A stretch of 64,000 nucleotides of DNA from Hymenobacter taeanensis (GCF_013137895.1 NZ_CP053538.1:1921501-1985500); one strand, 5' to 3'; positions 26,497 to 35,413 are shown, counted from the stretch's first letter. Numbers and translations: made by a program. The notes: generated by a model from the sequence alone, not told the origin.

Positions 26497-26534
26497 CCGG
26501 GGCTTTACCTGGTGCCTTCTATTTCGCTTTACTT

Positions 26535-27917
26535 ATGTCTGCAGCTACTCTCGCTACCCCCAACACTGATAACGAACCGATGACTGTAGTTGGCGGTGGC
26601 CTGGTAGGGTCGTTGTTAGCGCTGTATCTGGCCCGGCATGGGCACACAGTGCAGGTGTTTGAGCGGCGCCCCGATCCAAGAAGTAGTGAAAGCCTAGAAG
26701 GGCGCTCTATCAACTTGGCGCTTTCTGACCGGGGCTGGCGAGCATTACAGGGCATTGGCGTTGAGGAAGCCGTGCGAGAGGTAGCTATTCCGCTATACCG
26801 CCGGGTAATGCATGATCAGCGCGGGCAGCTAACTATGCAGCCCTACGGCCATGCCGAGCAGGCTATCTACTCGGTTTCACGGGCAGGGCTCAATAAGCGC
26901 TTGTTAGATTTAGTAGACCAGGAGCCCCGAGTGGAGGTACTCTTCAATCAGCAATGCCGCCGCGTAGACCTGCGCAGTCGCACCCTAGAAATGTTTGACG
27001 CCGCCGCTGGCAACAGCCAGGTGCACACCTACCGGCATTTATTCGGGACGGATGGGGCGTACTCCTCAGTACGGGCCGCCATGCAGAAGACCGACCGCTT
27101 TAACTACTCCCAACAGTACCTTAACTACGGGTATAAGGAGCTTACTATTGCCGCTGGTCCCAACAACAGTTGGGCTATTGAGAAAAATGCCCTGCATATC
27201 TGGCCCAGGGGGCAATACATGATGATTGCCTTGCCCAACCTGGATGGCTCATTTAACTGCACGTTGTTTTTCCCCTACGAAGGCCCAAACTCCTTTGAAA
27301 CGCTACTAACCCCAGCGCAGGTGCGGGGCTTTTTTGAGGAAGTATTCCCGGATGCCGTACCCCTGATGCCGGAACTAGAGCAGGAGTTCTTTGAAAACCC
27401 CACGAGCTCTCTGGTAACCGTACGGTGCTACCCCTGGTCGGTGGCTGATGAAGTATTACTGCTTGGGGATGCCTCCCACGCCATTGTGCCCTTCTACGGG
27501 CAGGGTATGAATGCCGGCTTTGAGGATTGCACCATTCTGCAAGAGCTCATGACCCGGCACGGAGACAATTGGCTGACTATTTTTCAGGAGTTTCAGCAGC
27601 AGCGCAAACCCAACGCCGACGCCATGGCGGACTTGGCCGTGTATAACTTCGAGGAAATGCGCGACCGGGTTGCGGACCCACGCTTTTTGCTGCAAAAGAA
27701 GATTGAGAGCAAGATTTCGGCGCAGTACCCACAACAGTGGTTGCCGCTATACTCGCAAGTAACCTTCTCACACCTGCCTTATGCTGAGGCTTGGGCTAAT
27801 GGACAGGCGCAGGAACGCATTATGCAGCGCATTATGCCGCATATTCAAACGGAAGCCGACTTTGAGCTGCCTGAAGTACAAGCCCTAATTGCGCAGGAAT
27901 TAGCTCATCGGGAGTAG
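26535..27917 (+). CDS. kmo: Kynurenine 3-monooxygenase
   Basis: 460 residues. FAD/NADPH enzyme that hydroxylates kynurenine to 3-hydroxykynurenine, the entry step to the pathway encoded at 18375-21470. FAD-binding 'MTVVGGGLVGSLLALYLARH' (about 16-35), the ribose-binding acidic residue in 'VQVFERRPDP', then 'LNKRLLDLVD', and the second flavin motif 'LLGDASHAIVPFYGQGMNAG' (about 311-330). 'EGRSINLALSDRGWRAL' matches the Arg-containing substrate site of KMO. The C-terminal helical part, which is a membrane anchor in eukaryotes, lacks a hydrophobic helix here, so the enzyme should be soluble. Separated from the other kyn genes by about 5 kb. Confidence 0.95.
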   Translation: MSAATLATPNTDNEPMTVVGGGLVGSLLALYLARHGHTVQVFERRPDPRSSESLEGRSINLALSDRGWRALQGIGVEEAVREVAIPLYRRVMHDQRGQLTMQPYGHAEQAIYSVSRAGLNKRLLDLVDQEPRVEVLFNQQCRRVDLRSRTLEMFDAAAGNSQVHTYRHLFGTDGAYSSVRAAMQKTDRFNYSQQYLNYGYKELTIAAGPNNSWAIEKNALHIWPRGQYMMIALPNLDGSFNCTLFFPYEGPNSFETLLTPAQVRGFFEEVFPDAVPLMPELEQEFFENPTSSLVTVRCYPWSVADEVLLLGDASHAIVPFYGQGMNAGFEDCTILQELMTRHGDNWLTIFQEFQQQRKPNADAMADLAVYNFEEMRDRVADPRFLLQKKIESKISAQYPQQWLPLYSQVTFSHLPYAEAWANGQAQERIMQRIMPHIQTEADFELPEVQALIAQELAHRE

Positions 27918-28409
27918 AAAGAGCCACTGGCGGAACGCCGCGCCGCCCTAGATCCTGAAAGGGGGGGAAGATCTTGGTAATGAGCAGGCAAATGGCTTAA
28001 ATACAACAACTTGATTTAATTCTATTCAGTGCGGCTGTTGCCACTAGCTGGATAATTTGCAGTAAAGACAGATCCGGCGGATAGCTCCGTTGCGTAACAC
28101 GTATGAATGTTGCTGTCAGCAGAGAAAAATATCAGCTCACAGGAAGAGTGTAAGCACATTGATTTGTGCCCTGCCGGCTTGCAGAGGCCATTTTTTTGCA
28201 AAATGCTTATGGCTATTATTACTGGCAGGTTCCGGGGTGGTGCAACCCCGCCGGCATAACTTGGCTAGTTCAATTTTCTATCATAGTTTAGTATACATTT
28301 AGTTACACAACGTCTGGTTAAACGGTGAATTTTGCCGTGTGAATGTCCTATTTCACTAGCTTAACAACTGACGATACGCACTGATTTTTCTGCTTTGGAT
28401 CGAAATTCT
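27918..28409. other. Intergenic region before the LytTR regulator
   Basis: 492 bp. No hairpin terminator of note after kmo, no -7 box that I can place, and only chance frames (for example a 70-codon one at 28090-28302). I see nothing specific here. Confidence 0.4.
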
Positions 28410-29141
28410 ATGGCTGCTCCCGTCCTGACTTGCGCCATCATTGATGATGAAGAGATTAACCGGCTCACGCTGGAGCACTACATCTCTCTGACTGACTCAC
28501 TCAACTTGGTGGTTTCGCTGGATGATGCCTTGCAGGGGCTTAATTATTTCCGGGCCGGTAATCGGGTAGATGTGCTATTCTTGGATGTGCAGATGCCGCA
28601 GTTAAGTGGCCTAGATATGCTACGGGTACTGCCCGATCCGCCCATTGTTATCCTGACCACTGCCCATGAAGATTTTGCCGTAGATGCCTTCGATCTGCGG
28701 GTGACCGACTACCTGGTAAAGCCCTTCGACTATGCCCGCTTCAGCCGGGCCGTGCAGCGGGCCCTGCAGCAGCACACTGCGCCGGCAGCCGTGGCGGCGG
28801 CACCCGCTACCCCCACCGCTCCGCCCGACAACGACCTCTTTGTGAAGGTCAATAACAAGATGGTGCGCATCAACTTCGATGAGGTTATCTACATTGAAGC
28901 CTTGTCGGACTATGTTATTATTGTGACGGAGAAGCAGAAATACATTGTGTATACCACCATGAAGGCCTTGGATGCCCGCCTGCCCTTTGATCATTTTGTG
29001 CGGGTGCACCGCTCTTACATCTTGAATATGCGCCGTATAGAGGCTATTGAAGATGGATCGGCAGTAGTGCCTGGTGGTCATCATGTGCCAATCGGCAAGT
29101 CATATCAGGAGGCTTTCTTCCGGAAGCTTAACCGCATCTAG
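28410..29141 (+). CDS. LytTR-type response regulator
   Basis: 243 residues from the ATG at 28410. Receiver domain (about 5-120): acidic pocket 'IIDDEEINR', phospho-acceptor Asp59 in 'VLFLDVQMPQLSG', Thr/Ser switch in 'VILTTAHEDFA' and Lys in 'DYLVKPFDYARF'. An Ala/Pro-rich linker ('APAAVAAAPATPTAPPDN') leads to a LytTR DNA-binding domain (about 145-243): 'LFVKVNNKMVRINFDEVIYI', 'FVRVHRSYILN', 'VPIGKSYQEAF'. Such regulators usually answer to a membrane LytS-type kinase; none is adjacent. It is convergent with a large soluble hybrid kinase, and the two end in the same palindrome. Pairing with that kinase is only a possibility. Confidence 0.92.
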   Translation: MAAPVLTCAIIDDEEINRLTLEHYISLTDSLNLVVSLDDALQGLNYFRAGNRVDVLFLDVQMPQLSGLDMLRVLPDPPIVILTTAHEDFAVDAFDLRVTDYLVKPFDYARFSRAVQRALQQHTAPAAVAAAPATPTAPPDNDLFVKVNNKMVRINFDEVIYIEALSDYVIIVTEKQKYIVYTTMKALDARLPFDHFVRVHRSYILNMRRIEAIEDGSAVVPGGHHVPIGKSYQEAFFRKLNRI

Positions 29142-29219
29142 GCCAGTTAGCTGCTAGAAAGCAAAAGGCCCCACGCAAGCTGCGTGGGGCCTTTTGCTTT
29201 CTAGCAGCTAACTGGCCTA
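29139..29219. terminator. Bidirectional terminator: perfect inverted repeat, 39-bp arms
   Basis: Left arm 29139-29177, loop 'agc' (29178-29180), right arm 29181-29219; all 39 positions pair. Each end of the palindrome supplies the stop codon of one of the convergent genes in the same context, TAG GCC AGT TAG, which is a double in-frame stop. Same arm length as the palindrome at 3519-3600, but a different sequence. Confidence 0.8.
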
Positions 29220-32200
29220 AGTTGTTAGCGCCAGTGGCAGAGTTTCCACTACTTCTTCCAGCAGCGCCGTTAAGCGAGCTACGGCGGGGGCCAGCTGGCT
29301 GGGTTCAGGCATTGTGCTGCCTTCTGGCAGGGGGCGGGAGAGCGGTTCCAGAAGTGCCACATCGGGCTGAGCACTATGGATGTTGAGTAGCTGAATGGAG
29401 GGGCGCATTTTGTGTACTACTTCCCCTACACTAAGCCAGTCGGAGGCGGCGGCGGCTTCACGCAGGCGGGCAATGGCCGGCGGAGTATGCGTCCGGAAAG
29501 AGGCCAGAATCTTATCCATAAAGATGGTACTGCCATGCGCAGTTTCGCGCAATCGGTTCAAATCAAATAGCGAAGACTCTGTAAGTAAATTACTGAGCCC
29601 GGCTTGTGCCGAAGCCGGTGAGGCTGCCACTGCCGGAGTGGCCGCAGGCAAGGGCTTGGCTTCTAGTGCGGCTACCCGCTCTGGGCGCAGATTGGCTTCT
29701 ATTTTTCGGAAGAGGTCGTCCTCCTCAAAAGGCTTGGAAAGGTAATCGAGCCCCGCCTTCCTATAGATTTCATCATCGGTGCGCATCACGTTGGCTGTTA
29801 GAGCAATGATGGGTGAGTTAGCCCGGAGCGGATCGGGGTGCTGCCGCAGGCGGTGGGTTACATCTAGGCCACTCATGCCCGGCATTTGTATGTCCATGAG
29901 CACCACGTCATAGAGGCGCGCCTCTAACTGCTGCAGCGCTTCTAGGCCGTCGGAAGCTACATGGGTTTCTACCTCCCAACTGTCTAGAATCAGTTGCACC
30001 AATTGCTGGTTTACGGGGTGGTCTTCCACGAGTAAAATACGGGTGCCCCGGAGGTTAGCGTAATTTAAGGGAGCCAGCGGTACCGGTGCCGGCAATGCCT
30101 GGCCTGCTTTGGGTAGCGTGAGGGAGAAGTAGAACGTGCTGCCCTGGCCTAGCTCACTGGTTACCCACATGCGGCCGCCTAGCTGCTCAATCAGGCGGCG
30201 GCTGATGGTTAGCCCCAGCCCCGTGCCGCCAAAGCGCCGCGAGATATCAGCGTAGGCTTGAGAGAAGCTTTCAAAAATGGTTTCCAGCTTTTCCGGGGCA
30301 ATCCCGATGCCGGTATCCTGTACGCTAAACTCCAGCCCCAAGGTGGTGGCCGTGTCTTCCAGTACGCGGGCTGCCAGCGTTACCCGGCCGTGCGTAGTAA
30401 ACTTGAGCGCATTGGAGAGCAGGTTAAGCACAATTTGGTTGATGCGGCCCGAGTCACCGATTACCACCGAATCGGCCAGCGCTGGTAGCACCAGCACAAA
30501 ACCGAGGCCTTTTTCCTCAGCCCGGAACGCTAAGGTTTGCGTGGCCTCCCTGATGGATTGCTCAATATCAAACGGTACCTGCTCTAGCTCCAGCTTGCCT
30601 GACTCAATCTTGGCTACGTCCAGCACATCATTGATTACCGTGAGCAGGTGTCGGCCAGAGCTGCGCAAAATGCGCAGGTGCTCCTGTTGCACCGGGTTCA
30701 GCGGCGTTTTGGCCAGTAAGCCAGCCATGCCCAGAATGCCATTGATGGGCGTCCGAATTTCGTGGCTCATGTTGGCCAGGAAGTTTTCCTTGGCCATGGC
30801 CGTGTTTTCGGCGGCCTCCTTGGCCCGGCGGAGTTCCTGCTCAGCCAGCAAGCGCTCCGTAATTTCCTGGCCGTAGGCAATTACGTAGGGCGTTTCGCCT
30901 TCTTCATCTACCCGGTAGTTATCGTAGATGAGATGATGAGGCCGACCGTCAGGGCCCCGTAAGGTCAGGAGGCCGGTGGCTTCCTGCTGTTGGGCTACTA
31001 GCTCCAGGTACTCGTTCAGTTGGCGGTGCAGCTCCGGGGCCAATACCTGATGTAGAGTGCGGCCTACCAGCAACTCCGGCGTAACCCCCACCAGCTGAGC
31101 TGCCGCGGGGTTTACGTAGAGCACCTCTCCATTTAAGTTATGCGTACAGATCAGGGCCTGCGAATAGTGCATCAGGTCGCGGTACTGCTTGGCGCTACGT
31201 TCCAACGTGCCGCGGGCCGCCTTCATTTCCGTGATATCGGTGCTCACGCCCAGCACGTTTATGCTGCCATCGGCGCGGTGCAGGGGGCGCACTATGGTTT
31301 GGAACCATCTAACCGTACCATCCATCTGGGTGAAGGAGCTTTCGTAGGCCAGTTCCTCCTGGGTGCGAACCACTTGCTCAATAATGCCATAGTGCCGCCG
31401 GGCCTCGGCTGCCACCGGGTCGGTGGGGTCGTTGCGGTCTACGGAGCGGTGGTTGCCCACCGCTCGGAGCTCCCGGAAGGCCTGATTGTCAAACTGAATG
31501 GTCCCGTCTTCGCTGGCTACCCAAATAATGCTGGAGGTAGTGTCTACTACCTGCCGCACAAACTCCTGCTGTTCCTGCAGGCGCGCCTCACTGCGGCGCA
31601 ATTCTTCCTCCGCCTCATGGCGGTCAGTGATGTCAATGCCGTAGCCAATGACCAGCCTGAGCTCGTTATCAGGCCCAAAAACGGGCTGCATATGGCGCAG
31701 CGCTAATTTAAAGCCGTTTTCATTTGATAAAGCTTCTTCCCAGGCTAGTACACCCTGCTGCTGCACAGCCTTCTGAAAACGGGCGCGGCGCTTTTGAGCA
31801 ACAGTAACAGGCTGCTGCGTGTGAGCGGCGTACTCAAAATCGTCGTGCCCAATGATCCAGTGCCGCAGCGCGGGGTCCGGAATGGCGGCGGGGTTCACAA
31901 AACGGTAGCGGTGGTCGGCATCGAACACGGCTACGTCGGCGGGAAGCTTGTTAAGAATGGTTTCATAAAACTCACGCTGCTCCCCCAGTTTCTGCTCGGC
32001 GTCTTTCAGCTCCGAGATATCCGTGAAGTAAAGGTTCACATACTGGTCTTCCACAAACGTGGCGATGGCCAGCTGGTGGCACTTGCCGGCAAATGCCACC
32101 TCTTCCTGCGTGTAGCTGCTGTCAACGAGGGCTCGCGCCACGGCCTTGCGCAGGGCGGAGGCAAACTCCAGATCTTGCCAGGGCGTGAGGTATTCGCGCC

Positions 32201-32828
32201 GCATCTCATCGGCGGCGGGGTTAGCATACAGCAGGTGCCCATCGGCGTGCAGGCGCAACACGGGGTTGGGGTTTTGCCCCGGAATGCGGGAAAGGGAGTT
32301 CATGTACTGCTCCGTGCGCCGCGCCTGAGTTACGTCGCGGAAGGAAAGCAGGTAGCCATTTGGCAGAAGCTCCTCTTGTCCGCTTAAAGGGATGTAGTCA
32401 AACTCCAGTACACTTCCATCGGCTAGCCGCAAGGTTTCTCCCAGCGCCCGTTGCCCCTCAGCGCGGAGCGCGGCCAGGCGGGCCGCGGCCTGGGCAGGCT
32501 CGGCGCAACGGGTTTCCATTTGCGCCAGCAGCGGCTGAACGGCCTGATCCTGAAACGCAGTGGCATCCTGTTCCAGCTCAAACACCTCACAAAGCTCCTG
32601 GTTGACTAAGGCTACTGACCCGTTACGGCGCACGGCCAGCACCGCAATGCGCAGGTTTTGGGTAAAGCGAGCAATGCCACTAGTCATGCGCTGGGCTACT
32701 CGCTGAGAAGCAGCAAGCTGCCGCTTTAAGTCGTGGACCTGCTGTTCTGCCGTTCGCCGGGCCTGTCGCTCTTGCTCTAGCTGCTCCGTGAGAGCCAGAG
32801 TATCCGGACTGCTGTGTGGGTGTTGCAT
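29217..32828 (-). CDS. Soluble multi-PAS hybrid sensor histidine kinase with REC and HPt
   Basis: 1203 residues, no transmembrane segment. A short N-terminal coiled coil (about 10-45) is followed by about five PAS/PAC modules (roughly 50-170, 180-280, 285-410, 420-540, 550-670). The HisKA dimerisation domain has His689 in 'MSHEIRTPINGILG'; the HATPase has the N box 'LNLLSNALKF' (about 802), 'DTGIGIAPEKLE' and 'RFGGTGLGLTISRRL'. A receiver domain (about 930-1045) carries Asp979 in 'VLMDIQMPGMSG', and the C-terminal HPt domain has His1139 in 'VVHKMRPSIQLL'. All phosphorelay stations are in one chain (His-Asp-His), so an external receiver such as a LytTR or other regulator would be the output. 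Signal: cytosolic, perhaps redox or ligand through PAS. Confidence 0.93.
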   Translation of the reverse strand: MQHPHSSPDTLALTEQLEQERQARRTAEQQVHDLKRQLAASQRVAQRMTSGIARFTQNLRIAVLAVRRNGSVALVNQELCEVFELEQDATAFQDQAVQPLLAQMETRCAEPAQAAARLAALRAEGQRALGETLRLADGSVLEFDYIPLSGQEELLPNGYLLSFRDVTQARRTEQYMNSLSRIPGQNPNPVLRLHADGHLLYANPAADEMRREYLTPWQDLEFASALRKAVARALVDSSYTQEEVAFAGKCHQLAIATFVEDQYVNLYFTDISELKDAEQKLGEQREFYETILNKLPADVAVFDADHRYRFVNPAAIPDPALRHWIIGHDDFEYAAHTQQPVTVAQKRRARFQKAVQQQGVLAWEEALSNENGFKLALRHMQPVFGPDNELRLVIGYGIDITDRHEAEEELRRSEARLQEQQEFVRQVVDTTSSIIWVASEDGTIQFDNQAFRELRAVGNHRSVDRNDPTDPVAAEARRHYGIIEQVVRTQEELAYESSFTQMDGTVRWFQTIVRPLHRADGSINVLGVSTDITEMKAARGTLERSAKQYRDLMHYSQALICTHNLNGEVLYVNPAAAQLVGVTPELLVGRTLHQVLAPELHRQLNEYLELVAQQQEATGLLTLRGPDGRPHHLIYDNYRVDEEGETPYVIAYGQEITERLLAEQELRRAKEAAENTAMAKENFLANMSHEIRTPINGILGMAGLLAKTPLNPVQQEHLRILRSSGRHLLTVINDVLDVAKIESGKLELEQVPFDIEQSIREATQTLAFRAEEKGLGFVLVLPALADSVVIGDSGRINQIVLNLLSNALKFTTHGRVTLAARVLEDTATTLGLEFSVQDTGIGIAPEKLETIFESFSQAYADISRRFGGTGLGLTISRRLIEQLGGRMWVTSELGQGSTFYFSLTLPKAGQALPAPVPLAPLNYANLRGTRILLVEDHPVNQQLVQLILDSWEVETHVASDGLEALQQLEARLYDVVLMDIQMPGMSGLDVTHRLRQHPDPLRANSPIIALTANVMRTDDEIYRKAGLDYLSKPFEEDDLFRKIEANLRPERVAALEAKPLPAATPAVAASPASAQAGLSNLLTESSLFDLNRLRETAHGSTIFMDKILASFRTHTPPAIARLREAAAASDWLSVGEVVHKMRPSIQLLNIHSAQPDVALLEPLSRPLPEGSTMPEPSQLAPAVARLTALLEEVVETLPLALTT

Positions 32829-32963
32829 AGTAGTGAGAGTTCTACCGCCAGGCTGATTAATTTCTTATACAATAATTGCCTTGGTAGCAGGAACAACCTG
32901 CCTCGGGCATGAGTATTAAAGGACGGCCTCCGTGCAAGCAGAAAGATACGTATTCAGAAGGGC

Positions 32964-33593
32964 TTAACCAGCAGCCAGTCCGGCGCCCAAGCCCAGCACT
33001 AGCCCCAGCCCCAAGCCTAGGCCAGCCCACACTTGCGCCACAGTGTGGGCATTTAGTGCCAGACGGGCACTTAGCACGGCCCCTGCCACCAGCACGGTGC
33101 CTACCAGCCACCATAGAGTCGTGTCGCCGGCTGTGCCACCCAGGTAGAGCAGCGCAAACAGGCCTAACGCCCCACCCATACCCATACCATGCGCCGATAT
33201 TTTCCAGCGCAGCGTAATAAGAAACGTGAGCCCCACAGCCAGGGTCATGCCTACCATCATCTGCCCAAGCAGGGCATCAAAAAACCGAGAGCGGCATAAC
33301 AGCACGGCCGCCATAGCAAAGCTGCTGGTAGCCAGCAGCAACGGCCAGGCCCGCTGGCGGCGTACATTCATCTCCAGAGAATCAAGCAGCCTAAAGCGTA
33401 GCAGCACTACTGAGCTAAGCGTGGGCAGCACAAACGTGAACAGCACCACGGTGCCCAGTACAAACCACCGCTCAGGCCATAGTGGGCGCAGCACCACGCT
33501 GGGCAGCTGGTAGCAAACTACATAGTACAAGTAAGACGGCACCAGCAGCGGATGAAACACCACTGACAGTGCCACGGCTAGGCCACGCGACAC
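32964..33593 (-). CDS. PAP2-like membrane protein, partly degenerate active site
   Basis: 209 residues with five or six membrane segments. The later part resembles PAP2/type 2 phosphatidic-acid phosphatases: 'KISAHGMGMGG' (His135) for the second motif and 'SARLALNAHTVAQVWAG' (Arg177, His183) for the third, where the final Asp is Gln187. The first motif (K-x6-RP) is not visible, and the N-terminus is shorter than in active enzymes. The C-terminus is a run of Gly-Leu repeats. A phosphatase is possible, but a non-catalytic or lipid-binding role is equally so. It is preceded by TATCTTCG on the minus strand (33617-33624), a near -7 box. Confidence 0.6.
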   Translation of the reverse strand: MSRGLAVALSVVFHPLLVPSYLYYVVCYQLPSVVLRPLWPERWFVLGTVVLFTFVLPTLSSVVLLRFRLLDSLEMNVRRQRAWPLLLATSSFAMAAVLLCRSRFFDALLGQMMVGMTLAVGLTFLITLRWKISAHGMGMGGALGLFALLYLGGTAGDTTLWWLVGTVLVAGAVLSARLALNAHTVAQVWAGLGLGLGLVLGLGAGLAAG

Positions 33594-33664
33594 CCTTTAA
33601 CTGAAAAAGCGAAGAGCGAAGATATAGTAAAAGCAGCGGTAGCCCCTCCGCAGCTGTAGCCAGT

Positions 33665-33674
33665 GGCCTAGGCC
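33665..33674. repeat. GGCCTAGGCC palindrome
   Basis: Exact copy in the gap downstream of rpoN, preceded by AGT to give AGTGGCCTAG. Confidence 0.7.
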
Positions 33675-33703
33675 GCCGAGGAATGAGCCAACCAATTTTA
33701 AAA

Positions 33704-33743
33704 CAGAACCTCCTGCCACTGTTACATGCGGCAGGAGGTTCTG
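33704..33743 (-). terminator. Terminator of rpoN, 14-bp stem
   Basis: CAGAACCTCCTGCC (33704-33717) pairs with GGCAGGAGGTTCTG (33730-33743); on the minus strand it is followed by a T-rich tract. Lies 38 bp past the rpoN stop. Confidence 0.8.
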
Positions 33744-33780
33744 ACTTCTTATGAAGTAGAGCAGGCCTGGTAATACTGGC

Positions 33781-35364
33781 CTAGAGCTCTTTCCGGAGGC
33801 GGGCCACCGGAATATTCAGCTGCTCGCGGTACTTAGCCACCGTGCGGCGGGCAATATTGTAGCCACGGGCGTTAAGCATTTTCTCCAGCTTATCATCGGA
33901 GAGGGGGCGGTCTTTCTTTTCGCCTTCGATGATTTCTTTCAGGATATGCTTCACCTCGCGGCTGCTGGCGTCCTCACCCGAGTCAGTGGCAATGCCTTCG
34001 GAGAAGAAGTACTTCAGGGGGTAAATGCCAAACTCCGTCTGCACCGATTTTGAGTTGGCGACCCGGCTCACCGTGGAAATGTCCATCCCAATTTCGGTGG
34101 CAATATCCTTTAAGATCATGGGGCGCAGCTTGCTTTCGTCGCCGTCCTGGAAGAAGTCGCGCTGGTAGCGCACAATGGAGTCCATGGTGCGCAGGAGGGT
34201 ATTCTGGCGCTGCCGAATGGCATCAATAAACCACCGGGCCGAGTCAAGCTTCTGCTTTACAAAGGTCACGGCCTCCTTCATCTTCTTGTCCTTCTTCGAG
34301 GCCTTGTCATAGGCCTGAAACATCTCGGTGTAGGCCGGCGACACGCGCAAATCAGGAGCGTTGCGGGAGTTGAGCGTCAGGTTGAACTGGCCGTTGTCGT
34401 GGGTTAGGATAAAGTCGGGGATGATGTACTGCACTTTGCCCATACCTACGGGGCCAGTGCCGCCGGGCTTGGGGTTGAGCTTCAGAATCAGGGCAATAGC
34501 TTCCTTAATTTCCTCGTCTTCCAGGTCAAGGCGCTGCTGAATGCGCTGGTAGTGCTTCTTGGTAAACTCGTCGAAGGTCTCGTTTAGGATGCGCTCGGCG
34601 TGCTCAGTAATATCATCCTGCGGGCGGCGCTCTAGTTGCAGCAGCAGGCACTCCTGCAGGTCGCGGGCACCAATTCCGGCGGGGTCAAACGACTGCACCA
34701 CGTGCAGCACGGCCTCTACCTCGGGCACCGTAGCCTCAATGTTCTGCGAGAAAGCCAGGTCGTTGGCAATGGCCGACAGGTCGCGGCGGATGTAGCCGTC
34801 GCCGTCGATGGAGCCGATGAGCTGGCGGCCGATGGCTTCCTGCTTTTCATCGAGGCTGGCGAAGCCCAACTGGTCCAGCAGGCTGTCGATGAGCGAGCCG
34901 CTGGTATCGGCCAGGGGCATTTCCCGGTCGTCCTCATCCTCGCCGGGGCCGTCGCCCTGCATTTTGTAGCCGGCTATTTCGTCGTCGTTGAGGTAGTCGC
35001 TCAGGTCGAGGTCCTCTTCCGAAGACGATTCCTTCGTGTCGGTGGGCTCCTCATCCTTAACTGGGATTTCTATCTCGGGCTGCTCTTCGCCCTGCTCGTC
35101 GCGGAAGTCCTCGTCGAGCGTGTTATCGTCGTTATCAAACTCCGAGTCGGGGTCGTCGTAGTCCTCGTCGTCGCTGTCATCGGAGCGCTCCTCCTCCTCG
35201 TACTCCTCGTTGTCGTCGCCTTCCTCCAGGGCCGGGTTTACTTCCAGCTCTTCTTTGATGCGGGCTTCCAGCTCTGCCGTCGGAATCTGCAGCAGCTTAA
35301 TAAATTGTATCTGTTGGGGTGACAGCTTCTGCGAGAGAAGCTGCTTCATGTCCAGTCGTTGCAT
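33781..35364 (-). CDS. rpoN: RNA polymerase sigma-54 factor
   Basis: 527 residues. Directs RNA polymerase to -24/-12 promoters that need AAA+ activators. The N-terminal Gln/Leu-rich region I ('MKQLLSQKLSPQQIQFIKLL') is followed by a very acidic stretch (about residues 45-140, with long Asp/Glu runs), a core-binding domain (about 150-300), the DNA-binding helix-turn-helix ('DIATEIGMDISTVSRVANSK') and the RpoN box 'ARRTVAKYRE' at about 505-514. Met6 is an alternative start. No activator with a sigma-54 interaction domain is in the window. A TATATTTG -7 box on the minus strand lies 49 nt upstream. Divergent from asnS. Confidence 0.97.
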   Translation of the reverse strand: MQRLDMKQLLSQKLSPQQIQFIKLLQIPTAELEARIKEELEVNPALEEGDDNEEYEEEERSDDSDDEDYDDPDSEFDNDDNTLDEDFRDEQGEEQPEIEIPVKDEEPTDTKESSSEEDLDLSDYLNDDEIAGYKMQGDGPGEDEDDREMPLADTSGSLIDSLLDQLGFASLDEKQEAIGRQLIGSIDGDGYIRRDLSAIANDLAFSQNIEATVPEVEAVLHVVQSFDPAGIGARDLQECLLLQLERRPQDDITEHAERILNETFDEFTKKHYQRIQQRLDLEDEEIKEAIALILKLNPKPGGTGPVGMGKVQYIIPDFILTHDNGQFNLTLNSRNAPDLRVSPAYTEMFQAYDKASKKDKKMKEAVTFVKQKLDSARWFIDAIRQRQNTLLRTMDSIVRYQRDFFQDGDESKLRPMILKDIATEIGMDISTVSRVANSKSVQTEFGIYPLKYFFSEGIATDSGEDASSREVKHILKEIIEGEKKDRPLSDDKLEKMLNARGYNIARRTVAKYREQLNIPVARLRKEL

Positions 35365-35413
35365 ACTCTAAAAACGCGTACGCCCCGCCGGTTTGGAAAC
35401 GGGGTGGTGTGGC

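Larger units (their letters stand above)
25871..26534. other. AT-rich intergenic region
   Basis: 664 bp, clearly richer in A+T than the surroundings, between the divergent receptor and kmo genes. It holds the receptor -7 box (25923-25930), a possible kmo promoter (26464-26496) and one uncertain 89-codon frame (26074-26343). No repeat or RNA gene was recognised. Confidence 0.5.

Noticed and set aside
28090..28302. 70-codon frame upstream of the LytTR regulator
   Set aside because: Cys-rich, odd composition, no motif, and overlaps the likely promoter region; chance frame.
31140..32387. Two long plus-strand frames of about 190 codons opposite the hybrid kinase
   Set aside because: Antisense shadows of the PAS region in GC-rich DNA; they lack domain patterns of their own.
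34636..35322. Long plus-strand frame of 228 codons opposite rpoN
   Set aside because: A mirror of the acidic region of rpoN: GAN codons read antisense give Val/Leu-rich sequence; no independent evidence.
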